NCBI RefSeq assembly: GCF_001974875.1
Contig: NZ_MTQD01000004.1
Coordinates: 1 to 64,000 of the forward strand
Direction: 5' to 3'
Source: Pseudoalteromonas sp. EB27
GTDB lineage: Bacteria > Pseudomonadota > Gammaproteobacteria > Enterobacterales > Alteromonadaceae
DNA: 64,000 bases
Below, in pieces: positions 19,406-29,100 of the stretch (positions are counted from its first letter, which is position 1; each line of letters starts with the position of its first letter). Both the position numbers and the translations under genes were made by a program. The notes beneath the pieces are model-generated. The model saw nothing but the letters and a program-made list of their open reading frames with translations. It searched no databases and had not been told where the DNA came from.

Positions 19406-19907
19406 GAATACAAACCACTCTCAATTACATTTAGTATGTGCATATTAATCTAAACAAAAATAGTTATCAATTGTTATTTGAAAAAATGTGTATTATTTGA
19501 ATTTTTTTTTGGCCAGCGCCACTTAAATTGAGAATTCGCGGTAGCTTGAGAATAGTTTGAATTTCAACCAAGGTGTGGCACACAGATTGAGATGTATTAA
19601 TTAAAGTTCACCTTAAATGTAAGTAAAATTCGGTTTAGCTAAATATTTGAATGGTTGCAAATTGATTACATTAAGGCTTTAAAAACCTTTATGTATAAAT
19701 ACGGAATTTATGGAGCGGTGATTTCCGGTTTGTGCCAATAGCGGTCATTCACGCGTAACTCGTTTCTGCCCCTTTCTGCGTTAGTTTGATTACTCGGTGG
19801 CAGATCGAGCCACTGACATCGAAGTACTTTTCCTCATGGGTGGCGATTGAGGGGCTGTGCTCGGAATCTCCCATAGATACGCAAATTGCACTTCAGATAT
19901 TGCGATC
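19406..19907. other. Intergenic stretch without recognisable gene
   Basis: About 500 bp between bfd and the next gene. The first 100 bp hold the bfd promoter and are AT-rich. From about 19720 the composition becomes GC-richer (for example GCCACTGACATCGAAG, TGGCGATTGAGGGGC), like the following flavin-oxidoreductase/LysR pair. I found no open frame, tRNA, or repeat. It may be the left edge of an acquired segment or a decayed repeat. Confidence 0.4.
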
Positions 19908-19937
19908 CCAAAAAACGCATAACGATGCGTTTTTTGG
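19908..19937 (-). terminator. Intrinsic terminator of the flavin-oxidoreductase gene
   Basis: A perfect 13-bp stem, CCAAAAAACGCAT (19908-19920) and ATGCGTTTTTTGG (19925-19937), with a four-base loop. It lies 15 bp past the stop codon of the minus-strand gene. Confidence 0.85.
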
Positions 19938-19952
19938 TGTGTAGGTGTTGGG

Positions 19953-21155
19953 TTATAATTGATACTTAGCCTGCCATCTCATAACACGCGCTTTGTCACG
20001 ATTTTCATAGGCCTGAATCGCTGGTAATAGTTCTAAGTTGAACTCTCTTTCGTTGTCATTAGCTATCGCCGTGAGAAGCATTGTGTACCAGGCTGTAATT
20101 CCCCCCTGAGGTGGTGACTTAAACTTTGGAAAGCGAGGAGTAACACCTTCTCCATCTATCCATTCATTTGGCAAATCGGGTCTGAGTATCAATGCTCGTC
20201 CAAGACCAATGGAGTCCGCTGCATTTATAGATAAGGCATCTATTACCTGCTCCCGTTTTTTAAAACCGCCAGTCACTACTAAAGGAATACTTGTTAAGCT
20301 TTTAGCCTTTATTGCAAAGTCAATGAAGTACGGGCCGCTTGAAGCACTGTCAGAGCTGGATTTTGCTCCAGGAAAATAAGAACCGCCGCTTATCTCAATC
20401 AAGTCGATAGACGTTTTATTAAGGATGCGAATAACTTCTAGAGCGTCGTCTTGAGATAATCCTCCTTCTAGTTGATCAGAAGAGTTCATCTTGATGCCAA
20501 TAGGAAAAGTCCCCCCCACCGCATCTCGGACTTTCTCTATTATCTCTATAACGATTCTGCTACGTGCTTGTATTGAACCGCCATATTGGTCTTTGCGGTG
20601 ATTGAATAGCGGAGACAGAAATTGGCTAAGCAGAAAACCATGACCTGCATGTATCTGAACACCTGTGAACCCTGTTTTTTTAGCAATCTTCGCAGCTCTG
20701 GCATACACATCTGGCAATAAAGATACTTCTTTCTCTGACATACCTGCACATTCAAATTCACTTATCTTAAGAGGTGATGGACCTTTGGGCTGGCTAAGTA
20801 GTTTGTAAGCCAGTCCTCCTGCATGACCTAACTGAGGCCATATGTGGGCATCATTAATCGATGCGCGGGAGGTTAACATTTGTAAATCTTTTAGGTTGGA
20901 TTGATTAGTTAATACCAGGTTTCCTGGTTTTTCAGGGAACCTGGGATCTACCTGCACTTCACCAATGACGGATAACCCAATACCACCCTCTGCCCATCGT
21001 TCATAGAGTCGAGACTGAGCTTCAGTAGGGTTCCCTTCACCGTCAGCGAGTGAGTCAGACATTGCTGACTTTATTAGACGGTTTTTGATGACTGCGCCAC
21101 AAGGGAGCTCTAAAGGAGGATCAAGTAAGTTCGCGGTGTGTAATGGCTGGGTCAT
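19953..21155 (-). CDS. Old-yellow-enzyme family NADH:flavin oxidoreductase
   Basis: A 400-residue FMN-binding TIM-barrel protein of the Oye family. The N-terminal LPCGAVIKNRLIKSAMSD, the active-site segment GVQIHAGHGFLLSQFLSP, the downstream YGGS motif, and the C-terminal phosphate-binding GLGRALILRPDLP are visible. It probably reduces activated alkenes or similar electrophiles. ATG at 21155 is preferred over an upstream in-frame start because GAGAGG precedes it at proper distance. It is divergent from a LysR gene (about 125 bp between), the usual sign of regulation by that LysR protein. Base composition is visibly GC-richer than its neighbours. Confidence 0.85.
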   Translation of the reverse strand: MTQPLHTANLLDPPLELPCGAVIKNRLIKSAMSDSLADGEGNPTEAQSRLYERWAEGGIGLSVIGEVQVDPRFPEKPGNLVLTNQSNLKDLQMLTSRASINDAHIWPQLGHAGGLAYKLLSQPKGPSPLKISEFECAGMSEKEVSLLPDVYARAAKIAKKTGFTGVQIHAGHGFLLSQFLSPLFNHRKDQYGGSIQARSRIVIEIIEKVRDAVGGTFPIGIKMNSSDQLEGGLSQDDALEVIRILNKTSIDLIEISGGSYFPGAKSSSDSASSGPYFIDFAIKAKSLTSIPLVVTGGFKKREQVIDALSINAADSIGLGRALILRPDLPNEWIDGEGVTPRFPKFKSPPQGGITAWYTMLLTAIANDNEREFNLELLPAIQAYENRDKARVMRWQAKYQL

Positions 21156-21280
21156 ATCTACCTCTCGGGGCACCAATACTTATGTACGGTGTTAATTAAT
21201 AACGGTAGAGACATTGTCCCCGATTTTTACTAAACTAAAAAGATAGCAATAGTTCAAACACTTTTAAATATTATTTAATA

Positions 21281-22174
21281 ATGAATACATCAGATCTCAA
21301 TCTATTCATACGAATAGTGGAAACAGGCAGCATAACGGAAACCGCAAAACAACTGAGTGTCACTCCTGCGGCAGTCAGCTCTGCGCTTAAAAGACTGGAA
21401 AAAAAGTTGGATATACAGCTACTTATCAGAACCACAAGGCAATTAAGGATCACACCTCAAGGCGAACAATTTCTGTTTCATTGTCGCCAGGCATTAGCCA
21501 GTTTGGAGCAAGGTCGTATAGCTGCACATCAGACACAAGGTAAGGTGAGTGGTAAGCTAAGGTTGTCCGTTTCATCTGACTTAGGGCGCAATACTCTTTT
21601 ACACTGGGTAGAAGAGTTACTGGATGAACACCCTTTATTGTCGATTGACCTTACGGTTGGCGATTCAATTTCAGATTTTTTTCTCGACCAAGTTGATATG
21701 GCACTTCGTTATGGGAAGCTAGAAGACTCATCGATGGTTTCATTTCATATCGCCACCATGAGCAGGATCACCTGCGCCTCTCCATCCTATATATCTAAAC
21801 ATGGTGAGCTAACGCATCCTAACAGCTTAAAGGAGCATAATTGCTTATTGCACCGTCGAGCTGGTCGTTTATTGAACAGTTGGGAATACGCTGGTCATTC
21901 TGGCTCATACAAAGTCAAAGTGGATAGCAATCGAGTCAGCAATGATACTGACATTGTTCGTAAATGGGCTGTTAGTGGTAAAGGGATAGCGTATCGCTCC
22001 CAGATAGATGTCCATTCAGAACTTCGGAGTGGGCAACTTGTACGGCTTTTACCAGGCTTTGAATCACCACCTGTTGAGTTAAATCTAATCTGTCCAAGCA
22101 GAGAGCAGGTTAGCCCCGCTGTTATTGCTTTTCGGGAACTGCTCAGGAAGAAAGTGGCACAAATCGTTTCGTGA
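21281..22174 (+). CDS. LysR-family transcriptional regulator
   Basis: A 297-residue regulator with an N-terminal winged HTH (about 1-60; GSITETAKQLSVTPAAVSSA as recognition region) and a C-terminal periplasmic-binding-protein-like effector domain (about 90-290). It is divergent from the Oye-family gene and likely controls it, perhaps in response to an electrophile. No clear ribosome site precedes the ATG at 21281. It shares the higher GC of its partner gene. Confidence 0.88.
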   Translation: MNTSDLNLFIRIVETGSITETAKQLSVTPAAVSSALKRLEKKLDIQLLIRTTRQLRITPQGEQFLFHCRQALASLEQGRIAAHQTQGKVSGKLRLSVSSDLGRNTLLHWVEELLDEHPLLSIDLTVGDSISDFFLDQVDMALRYGKLEDSSMVSFHIATMSRITCASPSYISKHGELTHPNSLKEHNCLLHRRAGRLLNSWEYAGHSGSYKVKVDSNRVSNDTDIVRKWAVSGKGIAYRSQIDVHSELRSGQLVRLLPGFESPPVELNLICPSREQVSPAVIAFRELLRKKVAQIVS

Positions 22175-22267
22175 TGGTGTTTCGTGGATTAATATACAGT
22201 ATTGCAGCAAAAAATAATTCACTCCCAAAATCGACCATGCTCGAAACTGTCCAGTTCCGCGCAAACC

Positions 22268-22290
22268 GACCACCGCTGACAACGGTGGTC
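22268..22290. terminator. Hairpin after the LysR gene
   Basis: An 8-bp perfect stem GACCACCG (22268-22275) / CGGTGGTC (22283-22290) with a 7-base loop, followed by only three T residues. It may be a weak terminator for the LysR gene or a relic of a mobile-element end. The remaining 200 bp up to the riboswitch show nothing I recognise. Confidence 0.4.
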
Positions 22291-22493
22291 TTTGACGTTT
22301 TGAGATACGAGAAGTTATCTGAAAGCGGGGTTCTAGGTTATTTACTCTGACGAGCTTTTGTCCAAAAACGAGTTTATCTGACCGTCTGCTTCTCGCTCTT
22401 TCCTGACTATCAACTAATTACCAAAAGCCAACTTTATTACTCCCGAATAAAAACTATATTCGATTCTTAATATTTACCGCACAAAACTTTTGT

Positions 22494-22669
22494 GGAATAA
22501 TGCCCGCCTCTTAGGGGAGTAGCCCGCTCAGTAATGAGTAAACTTATCAACATAATTGCACCTCAAGTGCATGGTAAGTTTGTAATGTTGTAGCAAGCGT
22601 TATCGGCGAGACCTAGGTAGACACTATCCTCATGGCGGGAGATAGTTGTTTGCCTTGGTTTAGTATTCC
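22494..22669 (+). promoter_or_regulatory. yybP-ykoY manganese riboswitch
   Basis: Core elements of the Mn2+-sensing aptamer are present: AGGGGAGTAG (22513-22522) and GCGAGACCT (22606-22614). An outer pairing GGAATA (22494-22499) / TATTCC (22664-22669) closes the fold. A long second stem pairs TAAACTTA with TAAGTTT, and a third pairs CCTAGGTAGAC with GTTTGCCTTGG around a small hairpin. The riboswitch ends about 18 bases before the start codon of a UPF0016-family manganese exporter gene, a known gene partner of this class. Manganese binding should raise expression. Confidence 0.9.
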
Positions 22670-22687
22670 CGCCTGTAAGAATCAATA

Positions 22688-23245
22688 ATGGAAGTTTTTT
22701 TAACCTCAACCGTCACTGTCACACTTGCCGAAATAGGCGATAAAACCCAGCTTTTATCGCTCCTGTTAGCCGCCCGCTTTCGTAATAAAGGCGCGCTTAT
22801 TCTTGGTATTTTAGCCGCAACCTTACTCAATCATGGTTTATCAGCATGGTTTGGGCAGTGGTTAAGTAATAGTTTTTCTTCTGAATATTTACCTTGGCTT
22901 GTTAACATAAGCTTTATTGTAGTTGGCCTTTGGCTATTAGTTCCAGACAAAGACGAAGCTGTAAGTAGTAAATACGATAGCTACGGGGCTTTTTTAGTCG
23001 CTTTTGTATTATTTTTTATTGCAGAAATTGGTGATAAAACACAAATAGCGACGGTGTTGCTAGGCGCACAATATCAGTCTGTGTTTTGGGTAACGGTAGG
23101 AACCACGTTAGGTATGCTAATTGCTAATGTCCCTGTTATATACGCCGGAAATGCATTACTAAAAAGAATATCTTTAAACACCGTACGTGCTATTGCTGCT
23201 TGTGTGTTTGTATCATTAGGTATTTATGGCTTAGTTACAATTTAA
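22688..23245 (+). CDS. mneA: Manganese exporter of the UPF0016/GDT1 family (MneA-like)
   Basis: A 185-residue inner-membrane protein with about six helices in two homologous halves. Each half carries the family motif E-x-G-D-K-T: AEIGDKTQ at 14-21 and again at 112-119. These are the metal-binding helices. Vibrio MneA, of the same family, exports Mn2+ and is also controlled by a yybP-ykoY riboswitch, which is present here directly upstream. Export of excess manganese is therefore the likely function. The ribosome site (GTAAGAA) is weak, fitting riboswitch control of initiation. Confidence 0.9.
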   Translation: MEVFLTSTVTVTLAEIGDKTQLLSLLLAARFRNKGALILGILAATLLNHGLSAWFGQWLSNSFSSEYLPWLVNISFIVVGLWLLVPDKDEAVSSKYDSYGAFLVAFVLFFIAEIGDKTQIATVLLGAQYQSVFWVTVGTTLGMLIANVPVIYAGNALLKRISLNTVRAIAACVFVSLGIYGLVTI

Positions 23246-23250
23246 TAAAT

Positions 23251-23297
23251 ATTAAAGCTCGCAACTGTTAATTTAAGTGCGAGCTTTAATTTTTTTC
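23251..23297. terminator. Bidirectional terminator between mneA and the thioredoxin-like gene
   Basis: A perfect 13-bp stem, ATTAAAGCTCGCA (23251-23263) / TGCGAGCTTTAAT (23278-23290), followed by seven T residues. On the minus strand it is also preceded by A-rich sequence, so it can serve both converging genes. Confidence 0.88.
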
Positions 23298-23307
23298 TGC
23301 ACGTTAT

Positions 23308-23832
23308 TTATGCATTATTTACACAGTAACATCCCTTGGTTTGTGTAATTAAGAGGTTTGAGTTAAAACCTGCAGCTAAATTAGTGACCACAGTTTCAAC
23401 AAAACCACTTCCCTGAGCACAAGCTAATCCTTCGGAGAGCGGCCCTGCATAAACAAATTCACCCGCTTTGTTAATAATAACAGCAGCAGGCGTTGCCGGA
23501 ATAATGTGTTTAAGAATTGGTGTTAATTCAACTTCCACAATCTTTATGCCTTTATTCGTAGCAAAAGAAGTTAGCGATGAAATATGTGGCTTAGCCTGTA
23601 TAGTACACCCGCAGTTTTTTTCTGTTATAAGCACTAAAGACGGCTCACCACTATCAATCCAATCCAATTGCTTTTTAAAATTAATAAACCAATGTTTTTG
23701 CATTAAAATTTTTGAGCTATCAAACGGTTTAAGCTGCTCTAATTGAAAATAAACTAACCCTGTAACAACGCAAATAAGCCATGTAGCTATAAGCGAAAAT
23801 ACGAAAGAGTTAGATTTATTTAAACTTGGCAA
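23308..23832 (-). CDS. Membrane-anchored thioredoxin-fold protein (DUF6436-like)
   Basis: A 174-residue protein with one N-terminal transmembrane helix (about 9-29) and a periplasmic domain. [14 protein letters not shown] (about 66-79) holds a CxC pair where thioredoxin-fold proteins have their redox cysteines; TPAAVIIN later resembles the cis-proline loop. The C-terminal CYC pair is also notable. I think it belongs to the DUF6436 group, from recollection only. A redox role in the periplasm is plausible but unproven. The start overlaps the 3' end of the chemoreceptor gene by 17 bp on the same strand. Confidence 0.6.
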   Translation of the reverse strand: MPSLNKSNSFVFSLIATWLICVVTGLVYFQLEQLKPFDSSKILMQKHWFINFKKQLDWIDSGEPSLVLITEKNCGCTIQAKPHISSLTSFATNKGIKIVEVELTPILKHIIPATPAAVIINKAGEFVYAGPLSEGLACAQGSGFVETVVTNLAAGFNSNLLITQTKGCYCVNNA

Positions 23833-25282
23833 TGCTTTGCTCTAACACATCAATACTTACATCTATTAACTGCACCTTAGCGGTTAACTGCTGCACTATT
23901 TGCGTATCTTGGTACTGATTTTGTCGCATAGTATCAGTACTGCTTGCTATTAATTCAGTATTACCTGCCTGCTCAGCTACAACTTGTGCAACTGAATCAG
24001 AACTTGAAGATACTGCGGCTATTTGCTCGCTCATTGCTGAAATATTTTCTTTCATTGCAGCACTAATACTTGTTAAATCAACTACAAAATTCACACACTG
24101 ACTCATTGATTGTGTTGACGTTTTACTATTATTAACAAGATCTTTTAATGTTAGACTAATTTTATCTGTTGTTGCTTTACTATGGTTAGCCAAAGATCTT
24201 ACCTCATCAGCAACAACAGCAAAACCTCGACCATGTTCGCCTGCACGGGCAGCTTCAATAGCGGCATTTAAAGCAAGTAAGTTTGTTTGCTCAGCAATAC
24301 CTGATATCTCATTTAGAAGACCTGAAATAACATCACCCGCAGCCACTAAGAGGTTTATTTTTTCTTCAGTATGGTTAAGTAGTGTTAACAGCTCTCTACT
24401 TTTAGCATCTGTTTGAAGAACTTCTTTTAATGCGTCGCTCGCAGCTTGTGTAATATGGTCTACTTGACGCTTTAGCACCTCACTTTCTTCTTCTACAAGT
24501 TTAAAACCATTAGCAACTTGAGCGCCAGAATTAGCAATATCATCAGTTTGTTGTGTACGCTGCACTGCACCACCGGCAAGCTGATCATGAACATGTATAA
24601 GCTCTTGTGAGTTTTTTTGCAGTGATTCAGATTGAGTTTGTACCTGCTTAATAACATCCGATAAGTAATCTAGTAACGTGTTAAAACCTGCTACAGCTTC
24701 ACTTTTAGTATCATCAGCGCGAAGAGAGAGTTTTATGTTTTCAGGGTCTTTCATTATTTGCTCTGTCGCATAACTTAAAGATAGAGCTGCACGACGTTCG
24801 CGTTGCAACATTATGGCAATGTAGCCTGCAACTAACACTTCAACTATTGCGTATCCAGCATGAATAAGCACCGTAGTAAAAGCAAGCCTGTCAGGATCAA
24901 ATACATAAAATCCTGTATTTTGAGTTTGTAAATAATAAAAAGACAAATGATGAACTGCCACGAATACAATTGCAGTAATAAACACTCGCCACTGTACAAA
25001 AACAATTAACATGGGCATTAAAATAAATATTTCAAAATGGACTTCAATCAACCCAAAAGTTTGTTGTATGTGCAAAAAAGAAAACATCATTATGGCTGCA
25101 GCTATCACATGCGGGGTAACAGGGCTGTCCCCTTGTGTGTTTAAAAGCCATATAGGTAATAAACACAATGGCAAACCTATCATAAAGGCCTGCGCTAATG
25201 TGTCGAAATACAAGCCAATAGCGATAGACTCGACAAACAAAAGACTGAAAATAATTGTAAATAACCGGCCAATACTAGACAT
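23816..25282 (-). CDS. Methyl-accepting chemotaxis protein with multi-helix membrane sensor
   Basis: A 488-residue chemoreceptor. The N-terminal 160 residues form about six membrane helices rather than a periplasmic ligand domain, and include the conserved-looking [11 protein letters not shown] short HAMP-like stretch follows, then the coiled-coil signalling domain (about 215-488), whose hairpin tip contains the invariant [19 protein letters not shown]. The membrane sensor suggests detection of a membrane-linked or small permeant signal. The ligand is unknown. It overlaps the following thioredoxin-fold gene by 17 bp. Confidence 0.88.
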   Translation of the reverse strand: MSSIGRLFTIIFSLLFVESIAIGLYFDTLAQAFMIGLPLCLLPIWLLNTQGDSPVTPHVIAAAIMMFSFLHIQQTFGLIEVHFEIFILMPMLIVFVQWRVFITAIVFVAVHHLSFYYLQTQNTGFYVFDPDRLAFTTVLIHAGYAIVEVLVAGYIAIMLQRERRAALSLSYATEQIMKDPENIKLSLRADDTKSEAVAGFNTLLDYLSDVIKQVQTQSESLQKNSQELIHVHDQLAGGAVQRTQQTDDIANSGAQVANGFKLVEEESEVLKRQVDHITQAASDALKEVLQTDAKSRELLTLLNHTEEKINLLVAAGDVISGLLNEISGIAEQTNLLALNAAIEAARAGEHGRGFAVVADEVRSLANHSKATTDKISLTLKDLVNNSKTSTQSMSQCVNFVVDLTSISAAMKENISAMSEQIAAVSSSSDSVAQVVAEQAGNTELIASSTDTMRQNQYQDTQIVQQLTAKVQLIDVSIDVLEQSIAKFK

Positions 25283-25430
25283 AAAAACCTTAAAATTGTT
25301 GTTTGCATTGTTGTTTTATAAAGCAGTCTGCAATATACGTGTAAAAACGAGTTTCAGTTCACTGAACACAATAATAAACTACCGACACATCAAAAAGTAA
25401 TACATTTGATTTACATTATATACATGTGGT

Positions 25431-25982
25431 CTACTTAATTATAGGCAGTATTTTTTTAAACGTAGGCGTTGCTGCTTTTTTTGTCCATTGAAAAATAACA
25501 ATTTCAGCGCATGAAATTACCGCACCCGCTTGGCGTAATTGCTCAACTGCCAAGTTTTTATGTTGCGGATTTCTCGAGCCAATACCATCGTGTACGACAA
25601 TAACCTCAAAACCATTTTCTATTAAATCTAAGCATGTTTGTAAAACACATACATGCGCTTCAGTGCCCACAACAACAACCTGCTTTTTATCATGGCTTTT
25701 TAACTTATCAACAAAGCCGAGCTCTGCACATGCACTAAAGTACGTTTTATGAAAATACATAGCATTAGGTAATGTATTTTTAATTTGCTGATTAGTCGCG
25801 CCCAACCCTTTGACATATTGCTCAGTTATTAAGACCGAGACGTCGTGAATAATACCTGCCTGCGCTAACTGCAATGTACTTTTTAAAATATTCGGAAAAT
25901 CTTTAATTGCAGGAGCAAGCAACTCTTGTAAGTCTATTATTAATAATACGCTGTTTTTTACATCAATATTAGATAAAACCAC
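25431..25982 (-). CDS. Isochorismatase-family cysteine hydrolase
   Basis: A 183-residue cytoplasmic hydrolase. The catalytic triad is D17 (LLIIDLQE), K79 (FHKTYFSA) and C112 in GTEAHVCVLQT, which also carries the family's cis-peptide. The YcaC-like subgroup shares the hydrolase core, but the substrate (nicotinamide, isochorismate or another amide) cannot be assigned. It starts at GTG (25982), seven bases after GAGGAG. No metabolic genes adjoin it. Confidence 0.85.
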   Translation of the reverse strand: MVLSNIDVKNSVLLIIDLQELLAPAIKDFPNILKSTLQLAQAGIIHDVSVLITEQYVKGLGATNQQIKNTLPNAMYFHKTYFSACAELGFVDKLKSHDKKQVVVVGTEAHVCVLQTCLDLIENGFEVIVVHDGIGSRNPQHKNLAVEQLRQAGAVISCAEIVIFQWTKKAATPTFKKILPIIK

Positions 25983-26148
25983 TATACTCTCCTCATGAAC
26001 ATTAACTGTTATCTATTTAGATTAGCTCACTATTTGAAAATAGAACTTTTAACTTTACGTATATTATTTGTAATTAAAAAATAAAAACTTATGCTATATT
26101 TACTATCTAGCTAAGTATCATCCTATCCTCCACTGAGAGTGTTTATAA

Positions 26149-29100
26149 GTGCGTTTGAGCAAAGTTTTTTTTCCTATCACCATTATTTTTTTACTATGCA
26201 TTCAATGTACTTTTGCATCACAGAACTATGCTCAACAATTACAACGTATTTCTACTGACGAAGGTCTCTCGCAAAGTTACGTTTTGCAGACACAAGAAGA
26301 CGAAATTGGCTATATTTGGATAGCTACCCAACAAGGTTTAAATCGCTTTGACGGGTATAAAGTAAAAACTTTTAATGGTGGCTTTGGCTTAGATAAACAC
26401 TATATTTATGCGTTATTTAAAGCCGAAGACGGAAAGATTATCGTTTCAACTGATCTTTCTGGTGCGTTTATAATAGATCCCCTCACTTTAAAAACCGAAA
26501 AAATCTATTCAGGTCAAATAGATAAAGAACAAAAGATGTTTTCTCCAATCTCCGCAATGACCCAAAAACAAAATACTTTTTACTTCGCCATAGATGGTCA
26601 AATATATACATTTGATGAGACGAGCAAACGCTTTGCACTTAAACTAGCTCTACCAAATGAAGGTGACTACATTAGGTCATTAACGATATATAAAAATACT
26701 TTATATATTGGTACAAATGATGGCTTATACACGGCAAATATAGATAATTCAGAACTTGTAAAAATCCCTCTTCATCCCCCTGAAAAAAATACGATAGATA
26801 ATGTAAACGTCAAATTCTTAAGTGTTGATAATGAATTAGGATTACTTGTTGGTACTGTTGAAGGCATGTATCAATTAGCATTCGATAATAACAAAAATAT
26901 ATCTGCAGCAAATATTACAACTTTAATCCCTGATTATAATATATGGGATTATGCCAATACTGTTTACGGGGAGTTTGTAGCAACCGAAAGTGGATTGTTC
27001 AGTTATCACCGCGAAACCAAAGAACTAGAGTTCATTTTAAATTATGAAAAAAGTAAGTTTAATATTAGTGAAAACTCAATCAACGACCTAATGATTGATA
27101 AATCGGGTGTACTTTGGCTAGCTTCTAGAACCCAAGGAGTGTTTACTTGGCCAGTCAAAACTCAACGGTTTAAACATATTTTTTTACCTGGGAATAATAC
27201 TGTTCATGCTGCTTATCAAGATAAAAATAATATTATATGGCTAGGGACCGAAGATGGTATTGCGCGCTACGACCAAGTTACAAATAAAAGTAAAGTATAT
27301 TTAAGCTCGACCGACTCAAAAGCTATATATGGAGCATCTGCCGTTTATGATATTTTTCCGTCTTCAATTGGCGATAATCAATTCCTTTGGCTTGTTACTT
27401 TCAACGGGTTCAAACTTTTTGATAAGCAAACAGGTAAAGTTATTGAAAACCAAGACACAGAGAATGATGTAATTAACCGATCAAACTTATTTGGCTTTTC
27501 CCAATTATCTGCAGACACATATGCATTTATGTCTGATGATAACTTTTATCTTTTTAATGAAACAACCGGAAAAACAAGAATTATTAAGGGACTCAAAGAG
27601 CAAGTCGACCCTTTATTTTCTTACGCTTTTTATAAACACCTCGACACACATCCTGAAGAGTTTGTGCTTGGTACATCAAAAAGTTTTTTTAGGTACAACG
27701 AAAAAACGAAAACTTTAACGACTATATTTCAGTCTTTTAATCCTAAAGAAGATATTTTTTACACTGTAGAAAACTTTTACTTAGACTCAAAACGGAATAC
27801 TTTATGGTTGGCAACCACCCAGGAAGGCTTAATTGGTGTTGACCCAGTTACTTATGAGAGAAAACACTACATAGGATTAAAAAATTCATTTAATACTGAC
27901 TCTATCTATTCATTACTTCCTGATCAAAATGGTTTTTTATGGGTAAGTAGTAACAATGGTTTATACCAAATAAACCTAGATACACTCATTGTGGTGAGTT
28001 ATTCAGTAAAGGACGGATTGAATATAAACCAATTTACTCCTGTAGCTGCAACAACGTTAAATGATGACAGGCTAATTTTTGGCAGTAATGTCGGAGCTCT
28101 AGTCTTTGACCCTCTAGACTTTGATGAAGAAGAGTTATTTAAAAAAAATAATGTAGCGATTACCGATATAAATCTTTTTACCAAAGAGCTCAATTATTAC
28201 CCTCATCAATATCTTAGCCAACCACTTGAGCTCAGTTATGAAGATATGGGGTTGACGGTTAGTTTTTCTAACTTTTCTTACCCCAATATAGACAAAGCGT
28301 ATTATAAGGTAATTCTTTCAGGGCCAACATCTCTTACATATGAAGACTTACAATCTAATCAAGTGTTTTTCACAAAGCTCCAACCGGGTAGTTACTCACT
28401 AAAAATATCAGCACATAATCGCGATGGTATTGTTACAAGCGAAACAGCCACACTTAACATCAACGTAGCCTACGCACCTTGGAAATCGCCCTTTGCTATT
28501 GCCGCCTATGTAATTTTAATACTTGCCGTATTGTTTTTCATTTTCTGGCAATACCGCAGCCGCCGAGTTGCAATTGAACGAGCCCATAGAGCCACTATTC
28601 ATTCACAAAAACAAACAGAACTCGCACTTAAAAATAATAAAAGCGGTGTTTGGGATTATAACTTTAAAGATAATTCTGTAAATACACTTAGAGGAAGTGA
28701 GCTAGGTTACTCAGACTTACCTGAACGCGTACACATAGAACAATTTTTGGCGCTAATACACCCTGATGATCGACGTCGTTTTGAAAACCAATGGGAAAAC
28801 TACTTCAAATACAAAAAACAACAAAACTGGCAAGCAACCTATCGCTTACAGCACAAAGATGGCCATTGGTTATGGTATCAAGATACAGGTCAAGTTATAT
28901 ATGATCCTCAAACAAATGAGCCGTTATATGTTTCTGGCATATATACTAATATCACAGCGCAACGTGCTAACGAGCAACAAGCAAAAATTTTAGGTGAAGC
29001 GTTCAGCCAAATAAATGACTGGCTCCTTATACTCGATAAACATTTAATGCCATTTTCTGCGAACAACAGTTTTATTGAAACATTTTCAAATGAAAAAGTA

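Noticed and set aside
22300..22480. Possible extra gene between LysR and the riboswitch
   Set aside because: All six frames are interrupted; nothing resembling a known RNA was seen.
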